From Favolaschia claudopus (lineage: Eukaryota > Basidiomycota > Agaricomycetes > Agaricales > Mycenaceae): DNA of 64,000 nt. A model generated the notes under the pieces. It saw only the letters and a program-made list of their open reading frames with translations. It made no database searches and was not told the origin of the DNA. The position numbers and the translations under genes are program-made. Shown piece by piece: positions 34,301-45,734 of the stretch (position 1 is the stretch's first letter; the number at the start of each line of letters is the position of its first letter). Where the stretch lies: NCBI GenBank assembly GCA_037176885.1, contig JAWWNJ010000081.1:1136239-1200238 (forward strand). Reading direction: 5' to 3'.

Positions 34301-34795
34301 TGAACTTCACTCTCGTCTTTCTCAGTGGCACATTCTCACTCTTAAAATTCTCACTCCCTTTCACCTCCGTTTCGTACAAAGCTACTCCCGTCCTCATTCC
34401 TACCGAGATATATTAAACATCCTTGAAATCCGGCTGTAACCGACAGTCTCTCGTTTGCTCTGAATTTGAGCTTCTCTCATCTTCGTTGAATTTAACGCGT
34501 TTCGGACTCGCCTCCGATGTGACCCCGAAATCAAACACCGTGACGGGCGTGACGCTGATCCACCTCACCGTCAGACGTCTCCCTCCATCTTGACTTGCTC
34601 TGGCGACGCAACGCACCCCAGGCGTCCGCAGAATCAATTCATGGACTCTCCCTTTGGCGACTTACGGGCTTCACCTCGCCTGGAGCGCACGATCTTCGAA
34701 GAAGCTGCGCTCTCATGCTTCCATCATATAACCAGCACCCATCATGCTTACAGCGTGGCGCGTGAAGCTTTGGTGCGTAGATCAAATTTGGAGAA
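31308..34795. other. Long stretch without a supported gene
   Basis: Frames up to about 200 codons exist on both strands (for example 32796-32167 minus and 33402-34001 plus) but lack family motifs and look like chance openings. An exon such as 33145-33339 (MSLARSCCSGRSGTEMW...) could belong to an unrecognised small gene. The AT-rich 33.9-34.4 kb part may be a decayed F-box/LRR copy, but I could not show it. Confidence 0.35.
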
Positions 34796-35610
34796 TTGAA
34801 AGAACTGATACTGAAAAAGAATTTACATAACAAGGCTGGAACCTCTTCTTTCTCGCATCGTCAACTCTCTTCTGAGCTGGCGGCCTGCGAGGTCGATGGA
34901 CTTGATGCCAAGTATCCACACATGCACGACAACACCACTTTGCTGCAGAAACTGAAGCTCGCCCCGCATCTTGCTGTCATAAGCGTATTTGTTCGTCACA
35001 TTTTGTGGACCTCGACGTCTCGCACCTCATAGCTGCTCTCGCAGTCTGCACGGATGTTACCAACCTCTTTGTTCTTGGAGACCCCGCTCCCCAGCTTTCT
35101 CCCTGCGCTCAACGAGCTTTCCAAACTTCGGCATTTGACCATTCATTGGAGGTCTCTCTGCATCCACTCCGGCTCTGGCCGTATCGACTTTGCATCAGCC
35201 GACTCTTTCAACGCACCTTACACATCTAGAACTGATTGATTGTGACTCAGCCGACTTTCCAGATGCCCTCGTAGGGTTAGATACAATTCGAAATCTAACC
35301 CACATTGCCTTCGATGCTGTCGCTGATGCCGCTGCTGTTCACGATCGAATTCGGATGGATGTCTCGTAGCCTGCAGTGCATCGTGTTCATGAAACTTGGG
35401 CGGGAGAAGAATCTGCCACGCTCTGATGATGAGCGATTCGTGGCTCTTCGTCAAATCCGATGCTTTGAGGATTGGTTGCGCGGCGCGACGATTGGGGAGG
35501 ATTATTGGTGGCTTGCGGAACGTTTCATTGTGGCGAAGCGAGCGGGGGAAGGTGGACCGTACGTGGACCTCTTTCCGCTAAATGAACTTGACGTATTAAA
35601 GATTATTTAG
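34796..35610 (+). pseudogene. F-box/LRR-type protein relic with several frame breaks
   Basis: Conserved segments appear in order but in different frames: HFVDLDVSHLIAALAVC... near 35005, ALNELSKLRHLTIHWRSL near 35110, an EL(I)DCDSADFPDALVGLDTIRNLTHIAFDAV segment near 35225-35320, and SLQCIVFMKLGREKNLPRSDDERFVALRQ...DWLRGATIGEDYWWLAERFIVAKRAG up to the stop at 35610. The final block is characteristic of a large mushroom family of about 450-residue leucine-rich proteins. The front with the F-box is not found. At least three frameshifts make it non-functional. A second, shorter relic of the same family is at 49195-49475 on the other strand. Confidence 0.62.
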
Positions 35611-36649
35611 GGTCGTGCTATGCGTTTTCGTGGGAATCGTAAACGGTAAGACTAGCTTTTCGTTTGACTGTTTTCCAGGGCTAAGTTTGGTCGAGGGTGT
35701 TTCTTTTTTGGAATGAAGGACGTTGGAGGTGAATTTAGGGACATGATGTTCAACGCTCGGGGCTGTTAAATGGATCTGGCATTTACTGTGATATTTTCGT
35801 TCCTGCAGGTCCTGGACCCTGATCATCTAGGTGGTAGCTGCCCTCGAGGAATATCGGATATTTTGAGTACCAGCTATTCGAGTGAGGGATTCGGAAAAGT
35901 TTTCAATTTCACGTCTGCGCAAGTTCGGTCAGCTTCACGTCTGAGTCCTTGTATACAAAGAGGAATCAGTCTTCGTTGCGAAAATAACGGCTTCTAAGTA
36001 CGACGGAGGGGGATTTTTGGTCATCGGCGGATTTTTTCTAGTGGAGAGCTAATAGGGTGCAGCGAGGGATGCTTCTTGTTTTTCCGGTGCTTTCAACTTG
36101 CGCATTTTTCGGGCTCCCGCTGCAGATCTCGAATACACTGCGACTCACTCGCCGATACTCCGGCAATGTCATTTCACTTTTGCTTCGTTGAACCGTCGAC
36201 CATAAGATATTCAAGGCACGCCTGTGTTAATTATTTTTTTCTCTTCGGGTCGCTTTCCAAGTGTTTCTAAATTCTGCTGCTTTCCTGGACCACAACGGTA
36301 CTCTGGCGAAACTGAGGCCCTCACCAGGAATAAGGCCTCTTGACAGTCGATAAGCATGCCAAGTTTGAAATCGCTTTTCAACTTTCAGGCACAACAGCCG
36401 GATGTAGCCGGATCTGCATTCTCGGATCATCCGGCATCAAGGTATATATAAGCTCGCAAATTTGCCTCACAACTGTCGCATCTTCCTTTCCTCAACTCCT
36501 CCCTCCTTCGCACCCGCCAACGCTCCTGCTCTGCCATCCTGCTGAGTCGCTGTTCTGATCTGTGTGATACCTCTGAGCATACCTTGCATTCTGGTGCGTC
36601 GTTGTGGGTGTACCCTTTGACTTTTGACTGACGATAAGCGCCGATAGTA
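35611..36649. other. Intergenic; nothing recognised
   Basis: AT-rich in part. A possible TATA-like GGTATATATAAG at about 36441-36452 would suit a transcript starting near 36.5 kb, upstream of the broken membrane-protein gene. Confidence 0.4.
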
Positions 36650-37495
36650 CTATGAAGTCTCGTGAATGTCGCGCAACTCTATCTCTGGAATCCTCGCTAT
36701 CTGAGCTTCTCGACGTCGCCCGTCGCCCTTAACTCAACTCCGCTGCTCTTTCCTCCTCTTTTCGGGATCATCTTTTACCTGCTCTGCATCAGCATGATCC
36801 CGGTCTCCCTTCCGCCGCCGCCTACTCCGACATCTCCCTCACCCCTCCCGGCGCCGTCCTACACCAAACCCCAAACGTGTACCTCATGTTCTGATGTTCC
36901 TCGCCCTCACCCTCGTCACGCTCACACCGCCATGTGGAGTTCCCGAGTCAAAAGTCCGTTTCACCCGTATCTTGGCGCCACACTCTTCCGCGATGGTCAA
37001 CGCAACCTACGAGCTCGTCGTTCGACCCCTCGTTCCTGTTCTCCAAATCCAAACTCGTCGCCATGACCGAAGCAAAAACGAATACTTATACTGGCCCTCC
37101 TCATATGCGGCCTTCTTCACTGGATGCTGGACTCCTGCCCCTTCGCCTCGTTCTCACTGTCCCTTATTTCGACACCTCGACGACATCCGTGATCGATGAC
37201 CTTCGTTGCGATGATCGCCATGCATCGATTTGCCCGTTTCCCCCGACGGCGATACTCTCCTGTTCCGATTCATCTTGCTCCGCAAGTCGCTGCTCTTTGC
37301 CTCCCTGTTGAAATTCGGCAAGTGCACCAGCTCTGGTCCCGAAAGTTCCGTAGCAGTTTCACCTGCAGTACTTCCAATCTCCGTTTGTATTTTGTTGTAT
37401 ATATGTACATGTATTTGTCTTCGAAACCGCCATTATCTCGATCCCCTTCGAATCTCCCTCCCGCCGCCGTTCACCCTTCGTCGACTCCGCGAACC
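36650..37495 (+). pseudogene. Broken gene for a putative type I membrane protein
   Basis: Protein-like segments lie in order in shifting frames: AYSDISLTPPGAVLHQTPNVYLMF near 36.8-36.9 kb, RFTRILAPHSSAMVNATYELV near 36.95-37.0 kb, SSFDPSFLFSKSKLVAMTEAKTNTYTGPP then LRLVLTVPYFDTSTTSVIDDL up to 37.2 kb, and FPDGDTLLFRFILLRKSLLFASLL followed by a hydrophobic helix (AVLPISVCILLYICTCICL) near 37.38 kb. The switches near 37025 and 37215 have no plausible introns. This would be an extracellular domain plus one helix; I do not recognise the family. It abuts the damaged MFS gene, so both may lie in a decaying segment. Confidence 0.35.
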
Positions 37496-39862
37496 ATGTC
37501 CGTCGACCCTCACCGCCGAGTTTCCAATGAGATAGACGAGATCGAGGAGAAAGATGTCGAACTCGGGGTTGCGCTGGGATCGCTCGCAGCAGAAGTCGTT
37601 GAGCAAGATGAGGGTAAGTAAGGTTTTTCGTGCACTGTGTTCTGTTCACGTTCCTCTATATCCCATCCTTGTATCCCTCCGTTGACGTTTCTTCATCCTC
37701 GTAGGCGTCAACCGAATCGAAGCGCTCTGTGAGTTTCCCTCTTCGTCCCATGCATCCATCCATACTCCCCTCGGCTGACAACATCGTACTTTCGTTCCAA
37801 AGACCTCGTCTTCAGCAAAGGATGGAAGCTGTGGATTTTATATGGGTGCGTCCTCCTCCTCGATTCATTCACTTTTCCTTCTACTTGGACACAATTCAAG
37901 TAAAGCTAACTATCTGCAGCTCCATAACCCTCATCTCCCTCGCCTACGCCCTCAGCACCAGCACGACCTACACATTCGAAGCCTACGCCGCCTCCTCTTT
38001 CGAGAGTCACCCCCTCATCGGCGCTATTGCTGTGGCGGTGGCGATTACGGCGGCGGTGGTGTTGCCGATTTATGCTAAGGTCTGCTTCCTTTTTTTCCCT
38101 TCAGCCTTCCAAGATTCCACTTTGCTCTTCTCGTTTTGAACGATAGAACTAATTTTGCGAATCGTAGATCGCAGATATAACATCCCGCCCGCTCGGCCTC
38201 TCCCTCTCTATCTTATTCTACGCCATAGGATACATCGTCGTGGCTGCGTCGAAGACGATCGGCGCGCTTGCGGGGGGTGAGTCTTGTCTTTTCTTCGTTT
38301 CTTCCCTTTCATCGCGTTTCAATAGGTGAGGTTATATACACAATCGGGAACGGCGGGATTAATATAAGTGCGTTCATTTCACTTCTATTTGCGTTAGACA
38401 TCAAACTCACTCCCTCATTCCAGTTATGACCATCCTCATCGCGGACCTCACCAGCCTCCAATGGCGCGGCTTCGTGCAAGGGCTGTACGGTGTCCCGTTT
38501 GTCATCACGACGTTCGTGGCGGGGAAGATTGCGGATGGAATCTCGGCGAATACGGTTGATGGGTGGAGGTGGGGGGTGCGTGCTTTTCGTTTCATTCAGT
38601 TTTCTTCGTCCTCTCTTTTCTTTCTCTTTGTTCCTCGTCCTTCTTCGTGGTGGTCGTTTTGCGATTTTGAGCTCGAGGAAAGTACTGACCGACGTGAATT
38701 GCAGTATGGCATGTTCGTGATCATCTTCCCCGTTTCGATGGCACCTGCGCTTGTTGTTTTGTTCTGGGGCGATAAGAAGGCGAAGAGGCTTCAAGGTACG
38801 CATTTCGAATTCCACAATATCAGTCTCGTCATCGCACTCATCTGGCGTTTGGCACACTATAGCCCTCGAATCTCAACAAATCTCTACCCCAACTACTTCC
38901 CAAACGCCCGTGGGCTTCAACCTCGCAACGCTCACCCACTACTGGCATCACGTCGACGCTTTCGGTCTCATTCTCCTCGCAACGGGGTTTGCGCTGCTCC
39001 TCTTACCCCTCACTCTGTACTCCTCGGCGAAAAGCGGGTGGAGGAATCGTGCGTTGTTTCTCCTTCTTAAGTAATTCGCCTTCCCTCAATCACGTCTGAC
39101 CTCCCTTCAACCTCAAGCCTCTCTCATCGCTATGTTCGTCGTGGGCGGAGTCCTCTTCATCGCGTACTTTGCGTGGGAGATGAAGTGGGCGCGTCATCCG
39201 ATGATGCCTGTGCGTGTTCTGAATAAGACTTTTGTGAGTATCAAGTCGAGAATCTCTTCATCGATTCAAATTGATCTAAATCCTGTGTGCTCTGGGTGGT
39301 GCATTTTCCGGAATCGCGGCTCAAGTCGCCAGTCAAGCATCTGTTCCTCATCAGGTTAATAGCTACTCCTTCCTTCCTTTCGCAGGCCGACTCACATCCA
39401 AACGCATCAGGAGCTCGCAATCGCTATATCGCTCTTCCTCCTCTGGACGACTCTGGGTGGAGCGATTGGCTCCGCTGCCGCAGCTGCGATCTGGAATGCG
39501 AAGCTCCCTGCTAATTTGAACAAATACCTTGGAGACCAGCTAAATTCAACTGAAATTGAGGAGATTTTTGGATCCATTCTCGTTGCGCGGGGGGCGGAGC
39601 CACGGGACCTCGTGATAAAGGGTATGCACTGAATATTCATAAAATGCTTATGCTAACGGGAGATGCAGCATACGACGACACTGCTTTTCAACTATTTCTT
39701 CCTTCCCTCGTTTTATCCGTGCTTCCCCTCGTCGCGGGCTTACTTACCACCGACTTTTATCTGGGTACTCAGCACAACGCGGTAGAGGACAAGGAGGTTC
39801 GCTTGCGGGAGAAGGAGGAGACGGTCGATGCAGTGACGGATAAGGAGAAATCCATGGGTTGA
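37496..39862 (+). pseudogene. Siderophore-iron MFS transporter with a deleted centre
   Basis: Intact exons: 37496-37613, 37705-37728, 37803-37845, 37920-38079, 38168-38276, 38326-38367, 38424-38575, 38705-38795, 38863-39048 and 39118-39233. They encode a cytosolic N-terminus, GVNRIEALYLVFSKGWKLW, then helices with IADITSRPLGLSLSILFYAIGYIVVA, GEVIYTIGNGGI, IADLTSLQWRGFVQGLYGVPFVI and WGYGMFVI, all hallmarks of the ARN/SIT siderophore-transporter family of H+ symporters. After RVLNKTF the usual 100-130 residues (several helices) are missing; the sequence goes from an intron start directly into ALGGAFSGIAAQVASQASVPHQ (39288-39354) with no acceptor. Exons 39411-39621 and 39669-39862 then finish the protein. 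The deletion should abolish transport. Confidence 0.75.
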
Positions 39863-40508
39863 ATCGAGGTGATGACCGCTCATTGTAGCGATGTTTTCCT
39901 GAATAGAAGGATATTGCAAAGGACATAAGAACAAAATCTCGATGGTCGGCAACGCAATCATTTGAACGTATGCAGCTTGTCCCCCAATAATATCGTGCAT
40001 ATTCCGTGGGCTAGAAAACTCGTGAAAATTTGGCTTTCCATCCGAATCGTCGATCGAGGACCTGGTAGTAGCGACGTGTTGCGGGCAGGAAATCGCTGAA
40101 AGAAGATCTTTCATGAGTATAAGTAATATTCGTGATTTTAATTTCGAGGCAACCGTTTGTCTGCACTGGTAATTCCCGTCGGGCATCCCATAGCTCCGAC
40201 TGTGCCTAATTGCAAGCTTGTCCTTGTCCACCAAGAGCGTTTCAAGTCTGTCTAACTCAAAGAAAAAGTCTAGACCAAGTCCTATGACCTAACGAGAGAC
40301 ATCAATTGTAAGGAACGAAAAGTGTCTACAGAATATGAGTATAGACAGGCATTGTGCGTGCGGATAGATATAGAGATGGATGCTATGGAATAAGTAGTAC
40401 AATGATTATAAAAACGTTCACGCAGAGTCAAAAAAAGAGAGAAAAAAGAAAAATGATGGGGATAATATGTAGTGCGATAGCTTTTGAATCCGGTCCTCCC
40501 TCCATATA
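39863..40508. other. Convergent intergenic region
   Basis: 3' flanks of the MFS pseudogene and of the large minus-strand gene. No gene seen. Confidence 0.45.
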
Positions 40509-43500
40509 CTATGGCGTTGGCTTCCAACTCGACGGCGGTGGCGGTTTCCGCGCCGCACCAGGATTTCGCGCTGGGCTTGCAGGTTGACTGGCAGTCCTCT
40601 GCCGAGGCTGCATCTGCGTACCACTCGGTCTCGCTGCAGACGAAGAAGCGACGGGCGGGAAGTAGCCCGAGTCTCGTCCACTTTGCCCCGCCATCTTGCT
40701 GAGATTGCCGCTGCTGGAACTCCTCGCGTAGCGCTCCGTCGACGGACCAAACGACTCTCCATAGACGCTCCGCGACGAGCTCCAATTGCCTCCTCCACCA
40801 CCACCTCCGCCGCCATAATCGCTCCGCGCTCCTCCTCCCCCACCACCACCGTACTCGCTGCGCGCGCCTCCACCCCCGCCGCCAAACATCGATCGCGGCC
40901 CAGGCGGGAACAGCGTACTTCCCCCAGGCGTCCATCCACCCATCCCGCCTCCATAGACACTTCCGCCGTACACACTCCCGCCGCCACCACCACCATACAC
41001 GCTCCCACCACCACCGCCGCCATAGACGCTCCCCCTCCCCCCACCAACACTCGACCCCCGCTCCCACTCCTCCCCCGCCGCCGCCATCGCCTGCTGCGCC
41101 ACCGCCATCTGGTACGCCTGCTTCGCAAACATCATCGCCTGCTGGTGCGCCGCGTAGAAGCTGGGATCCGCGGGGGGAGGGACCATGAATTGCTGGGGAC
41201 TGAGACCGCCCGCGCCGCCGGCGCCCCATCCAGCGCCAGGAGACCCAGCGTTGGGCGTGGAGCCAAAGCCCATCGGCATATTCATGTTCATGCCCATCGG
41301 CATCTGCATCCCCATAGGCATATTCATGGGCATGTTCATCGGCATATTCATCCCCATCATATTCATAGGCATATTGCCGCCCATGCCCATACCCATCTGC
41401 CCCATCATGGGATTCATGCGCGCTTGATTAATCGGCACGTCGTCGTCGCTGTCGACGCATCCCTCATCGTCTTCGTCCTTGACGGTAGGACCGCGCCCGT
41501 TGATGACGTTCCCGAGCTGCGGATATCGTCAGCCCCTTAAAAGTCAAAGAAAAGAAACAAAGCGCATACCTCAATCGCAGCCTTGGCCTCACTCCTCCTC
41601 CTCTCCCGCCTCCTCTCCTCCTCCTGCATCGGCGTCTCAACAGGCTTAGCCACAGCCTTCGCCTTCGCCTTCCCCGCGCCTTCCTCAAAGTCAAAGCTCA
41701 CACTCCTGCGCTTCTGATGCGCAGCCACAACCCCCACCCGCCTCGGCATCAGCCCACTGACACCCCCACTCCACTGCTCCTTCTCCTCGTCTCTCGTACT
41801 CGCCCCACTACTTCCACCCATATCGCTCCCGTCCTTGGGCGTCATCGGCGCGGGCCCGCTACTCGAATCGCCCGTCGAGCTTGCAGGACTATTCCGGCGC
41901 GGGGTGGCAAACGGTCGTCGAGGAGGCATAGCGTTGGGGTTGACGTTGGCGGCAAGCATCGACGAGGAGATGGTGCTGCTGGCGGTGTTACGTAAAGGCG
42001 GGGACGCAGCGTTGGTGAGGTTAGCGCGTGAGGAAGACAAGCTGGGTGACGTCGCAGGCGCGGGTGCAGGTGGGGGAAGGGTACTGCTACGAGGAGCGGG
42101 GGACGCAGCAGCTGCAGGTGAAGGCGTAGTCGACTTCTGCTGCGACTGTTGTTGCCCAAGCGGCATCATCGTACTGCTTCGCTGACGAGGCTGCATCGCC
42201 TGTGCGAGACCCGCAGGTCTCGCAGCACCACCCACACGCGCCTCGGATCCGCTCGTCGGATTCGTCGAGGAAGAAGTCGAGGAAGGCGTCGTAGAAGCTG
42301 CCGCGGAAGTAGACGACGACGTAGTCGACACTTCGGACGTCCCCAAACGACCAAACATACTCCCCACCGACGAGGAAGCAGGTATAAGCGTACTGCTTCT
42401 TTGTCGCGTCTGCGGCGCCAGCGCACCGCTGCTGCTACTCCCCAACTCCACCGCCGCCCCAAGACTCCGATTCTGTACATGCGCAGCCCGCGACGTAACG
42501 CTAAACCCAGGCGTCGGCGACCGCTGCTTGATCACAATCGGCGCCACGAACGCGTCTTTGTCTGTCTCCTGTCCCCTAGCGTTGTCCGCCTCGGACGCCT
42601 TGACCTCGCCTCCAAACACACCCACACCCTCCTCCTTCTCAGGAGTGATATCACCCCCATTCCGACTAACAAGCGCAATGCCCCCGCCCAGCATCGCCGC
42701 TAGATCCCTGCCCAGAACGCTATCCCGATAGGTATCGTCCTTGTCGGCCGCATCGTCCGCCCACGTCCGCCGCGGCGCAGCAGAGATGATATCGCTCGAC
42801 GAGCGGCGGTGGAAGGCTTTACGGGCGGCGATGGAGGAGAACGCGGGCGGTGGGGGATTCGGTGAGGGCTGGAATGTCGTTGTCGTTGTCGTGGTAGAGG
42901 TGAAGGTGGGGGTGGTGGTAAGGGGAGTCTTCTTCTTCACCTCAGCAGACACAGGCGACGGCGTCGACTTGACGGGATGCACAATACCCGCCTTCTCCCC
43001 ACCTTTACCAGCAACAGCCCTCAACCTTTCACTCAACACATCCCTCTTCCCCGCATTCCCCGCAACAGGACTCGGGCTCGGGCTCAAGCTCGGGCTGCCA
43101 CTCGTCGACGACACCCCCAAACTCGTACCACTCCCACCCGTATCCTTCCTCACCGGACTCGGACTCGGCGCCAACAAAACAAACGACATCGACGCGGACG
43201 CTGATCCAAGGACGGGCGGCACCTCCCGCACAGGACTCGACGGCGGCGACGGGAAATGCACCAACCCCGTCTTCATCCCCTTCCCCTTCGCATCCATATC
43301 CGCCGTCAGACTCCTCACAGGCGGCGACCGCGACGTCAACACCGGCGATGGCTTCTCCTTCTCGTTCCCCACCCCCAGCCCACTCTCCTGGCTGCCTTGC
43401 CTCGTCTTGTCCTGCTGCCGGCCTTTCAAAGTCGCCGCAAGCATCCCCCCACCCGTAAACCCATCCTCGTTCGCCTTCCCCATCTCCTTCTCTTTACCAC

Positions 43501-45734
43501 CAGACACAGGCTTCGCAGCCGTCAACGCCGCAATATCAATCAACGGCTTCGTCTTCTGCATCCCCGTCGTCCGCGAGCTCGACGCAACGCTACTCCCTCC
43601 ACCGGAATCGTTCCGCCTATGCATACCCATGCCCATCCGCGCAGTCGCGAGCGGGCTAGAGAGGTTGGTATGGCTGAGCGGGCTCGCGAGATTCGTCTGG
43701 CTCGTAGAGGCGAGGTTCGTGCGACTCCCACCCGCGCTCCCCGCAGTCAAATTCGACATGGCGCTCCCCGGCCGCCGAGGAGCGACGAGCGTCGCGAGGG
43801 GGGCGTTGTCTGAATCCTCTTCATCTTCGTCTTCCTCGCTTTCTTCATCGGATGAAGTGTCGAGGGCGGACGCAGCGGGTTTGTGTTTCTGCTGCGGACG
43901 CGGCTGTGGTCGAGACGCAGGCACGGGCGCGGAACGAGGGTTTGGGGAAGAAGACGAGGAGGAGGGAATTTGGAGGGCGGGGAGGTGGGTTTGGGAGAGT
44001 CGGCGTTTCGCTGAGAAGAGAGGTCAGTCATTCATTCGTTCGTAGCGCAGAAAAGAATAAAGAGAGAAGAAGACACTCACCAATCATCGCAGCACCACCA
44101 GCACCCTTCACCGTTGTCTTCCCCGCCTGCCCCACCCCCGCCGCATACACCCCCAAACTCGACGCGCTCCTCCCCGCACCGCCATACGCAGCATGCCCAC
44201 CCTCACTCCTCGCCCCTCCTCTCCCCCTCCCATCAGCCTTCCTCCCATCTCTATCCCTACCACCCTCAGAATCCCCGTCATCATCACTAGACCCCCACCC
44301 CGCCTGTCCCTCCCTTCGATGCCTCCCACCCTTATCAAGATGTAAATTCGACCCCTGACTCCGATTGCCCCCACTAACAGCATACATCCCCGACGTAGGC
44401 CCCGGACTCGGACTCCGCCACCCCGTCGGCGTGTTATTCCCACTCCTCTCCCCACCAGCACCCCCCTCCCGCCTCGCAACCGCCTCCCGAAACGCCGCCA
44501 CGCTGATCCGGCTGCTCCCGTTACTCGCGTCGCTCCCGCCGCGCTCACGCATCGGGCGGGGGCGGCGGGGGGCGCTGAGCTCTCCCGGCGTTGGCGGGTC
44601 GAGGGTGGATAGATTTGACGCGGTGAGCTTCGCGGGGGGTGGTGGTGCGTTCTGGGTGTTATTCTTCTTGTCAATCTGCTTGGTATTGGGATTGGCTTGA
44701 GGATTGTTTTGCGAATGCGGGGTATTGGACCGCGAAGGCGACGCCGACGCCGACTCAGGTCCCACATGCCGAAACGCACGAAGATTGAATTCGTCGCCTC
44801 CTCCTCCATTCCCATCGCTCTTCCCTAACCCGCTCTCCTTCGCCCCAGAACCGTCCTTCGACACCCCCGCAGCAGCACCTCCACCCCTCCCCCAAAACAC
44901 AAACCTCCTCCCACTCTTCACCCCCGCGCTCTTACTCGTCTTCGGGCTCGAGCCGGCGTCGCTTCCCCCGCCACCGACAAGTTCGCTCGACAACGGCGAA
45001 TGCAAATGCAAATGCACCGCACTCGAATTCCCACTCCCCGCCCCTCCACCCGCTGAATTGCCGCCAAAAGAGGCACTCGTCTGCGTCTGCGGCGGCGGAA
45101 GACTCCTCGTGCTCGGCGTACTCCCCAAGCCTAGCTGGAATGCGGGTACCCTCAAAGAACTCCCTCCTCCTCCTCCGTTGGCTGTAGACATCTGCGACGC
45201 ATAAGACGCCGAACGCGGCGTCAACTCCGACGACGTCGACAGCCTCCCCATATACGCATACCCTGGCCTTAACTCGCCTTCCCCGATCTCACTGCCCTCG
45301 TCCCCATAAAACGACTCGCCGTCCCGGGAAAACGCTTGCGACGAGGAAGACACTCCACCGCCTCCAGCTCCGTCACGGACCTCATTCCGACTCTTCTTCC
45401 TTCCACCAAACAGCCCGCCAAGACCACCGCGCGCGCGTTCTTTGTCCTTGCCGTTGGGGGAAGAGGGTATAGCCGGCAGCGGCGTGGAGGAGGAGAGCGA
45501 GACGTAGCCCTCCGCGGTGGAGGTGGTGGGGGAGCTTGCTGTTGATGAGGAGGGTGCGGGGGCGAGTTGTGAATTGGATGCAGACGAGGAGGAGGCGTAT
45601 TGCAAATATGCAGGTGTTGGGGAGAGGTGTGCATGGGACGGGGAGGAATGTGATTGTTGGGATGAGGCGGAGGAGGAGGAGGTGGGGTGGAGGTCGGGCT
45701 TGCTGCGCGTGAAGAGGTTGGCGAGGCGGGGCAT
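40509..45734 (-). CDS. Very large low-complexity protein (about 1,700 residues)
   Basis: Three exons: 45734-44081, 44010-41570 and 41516-40509, with clean GT/AG introns of 70 and 53 nt, encode about 1,700 residues. The protein starts MPRLANLFTRSKPDL and is mostly serine/proline/alanine/glycine-rich. Conserved-looking islands are GLGGLFGGRKKSRNE, FNLRAFRHVGPESAS, ISVAAFREAVARREG, AKRRLSQTHLPALQIP, SSDEESEEDEDEEDSDNAPLATLV, the repeated SNL/TNLASP units, and RRSVSFDFEE. The last exon carries a Met-rich tract of MNMPMNMPMG units (about residues 1392-1440), then GGGGSVYGG and GARSEYGG repeats. A family of similar proteins seems to exist in basidiomycetes, but I know no function. The long intact frame shows coding constraint. 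Expected to be disordered; a scaffold or RNA-granule role would be a guess. Confidence 0.75.

Noticed and set aside
36652..37495. Treating the segment as the 5' exons of the MFS gene
   Set aside because: The MFS family start is satisfied by the ATG at 37496, and the upstream segment ends with its own membrane helix and stop.
40584..45204. Long plus-strand frames opposite the large gene
   Set aside because: High GC third positions and repeats on the minus strand open the antisense frames; the minus-strand model has proper introns and conserved islands.
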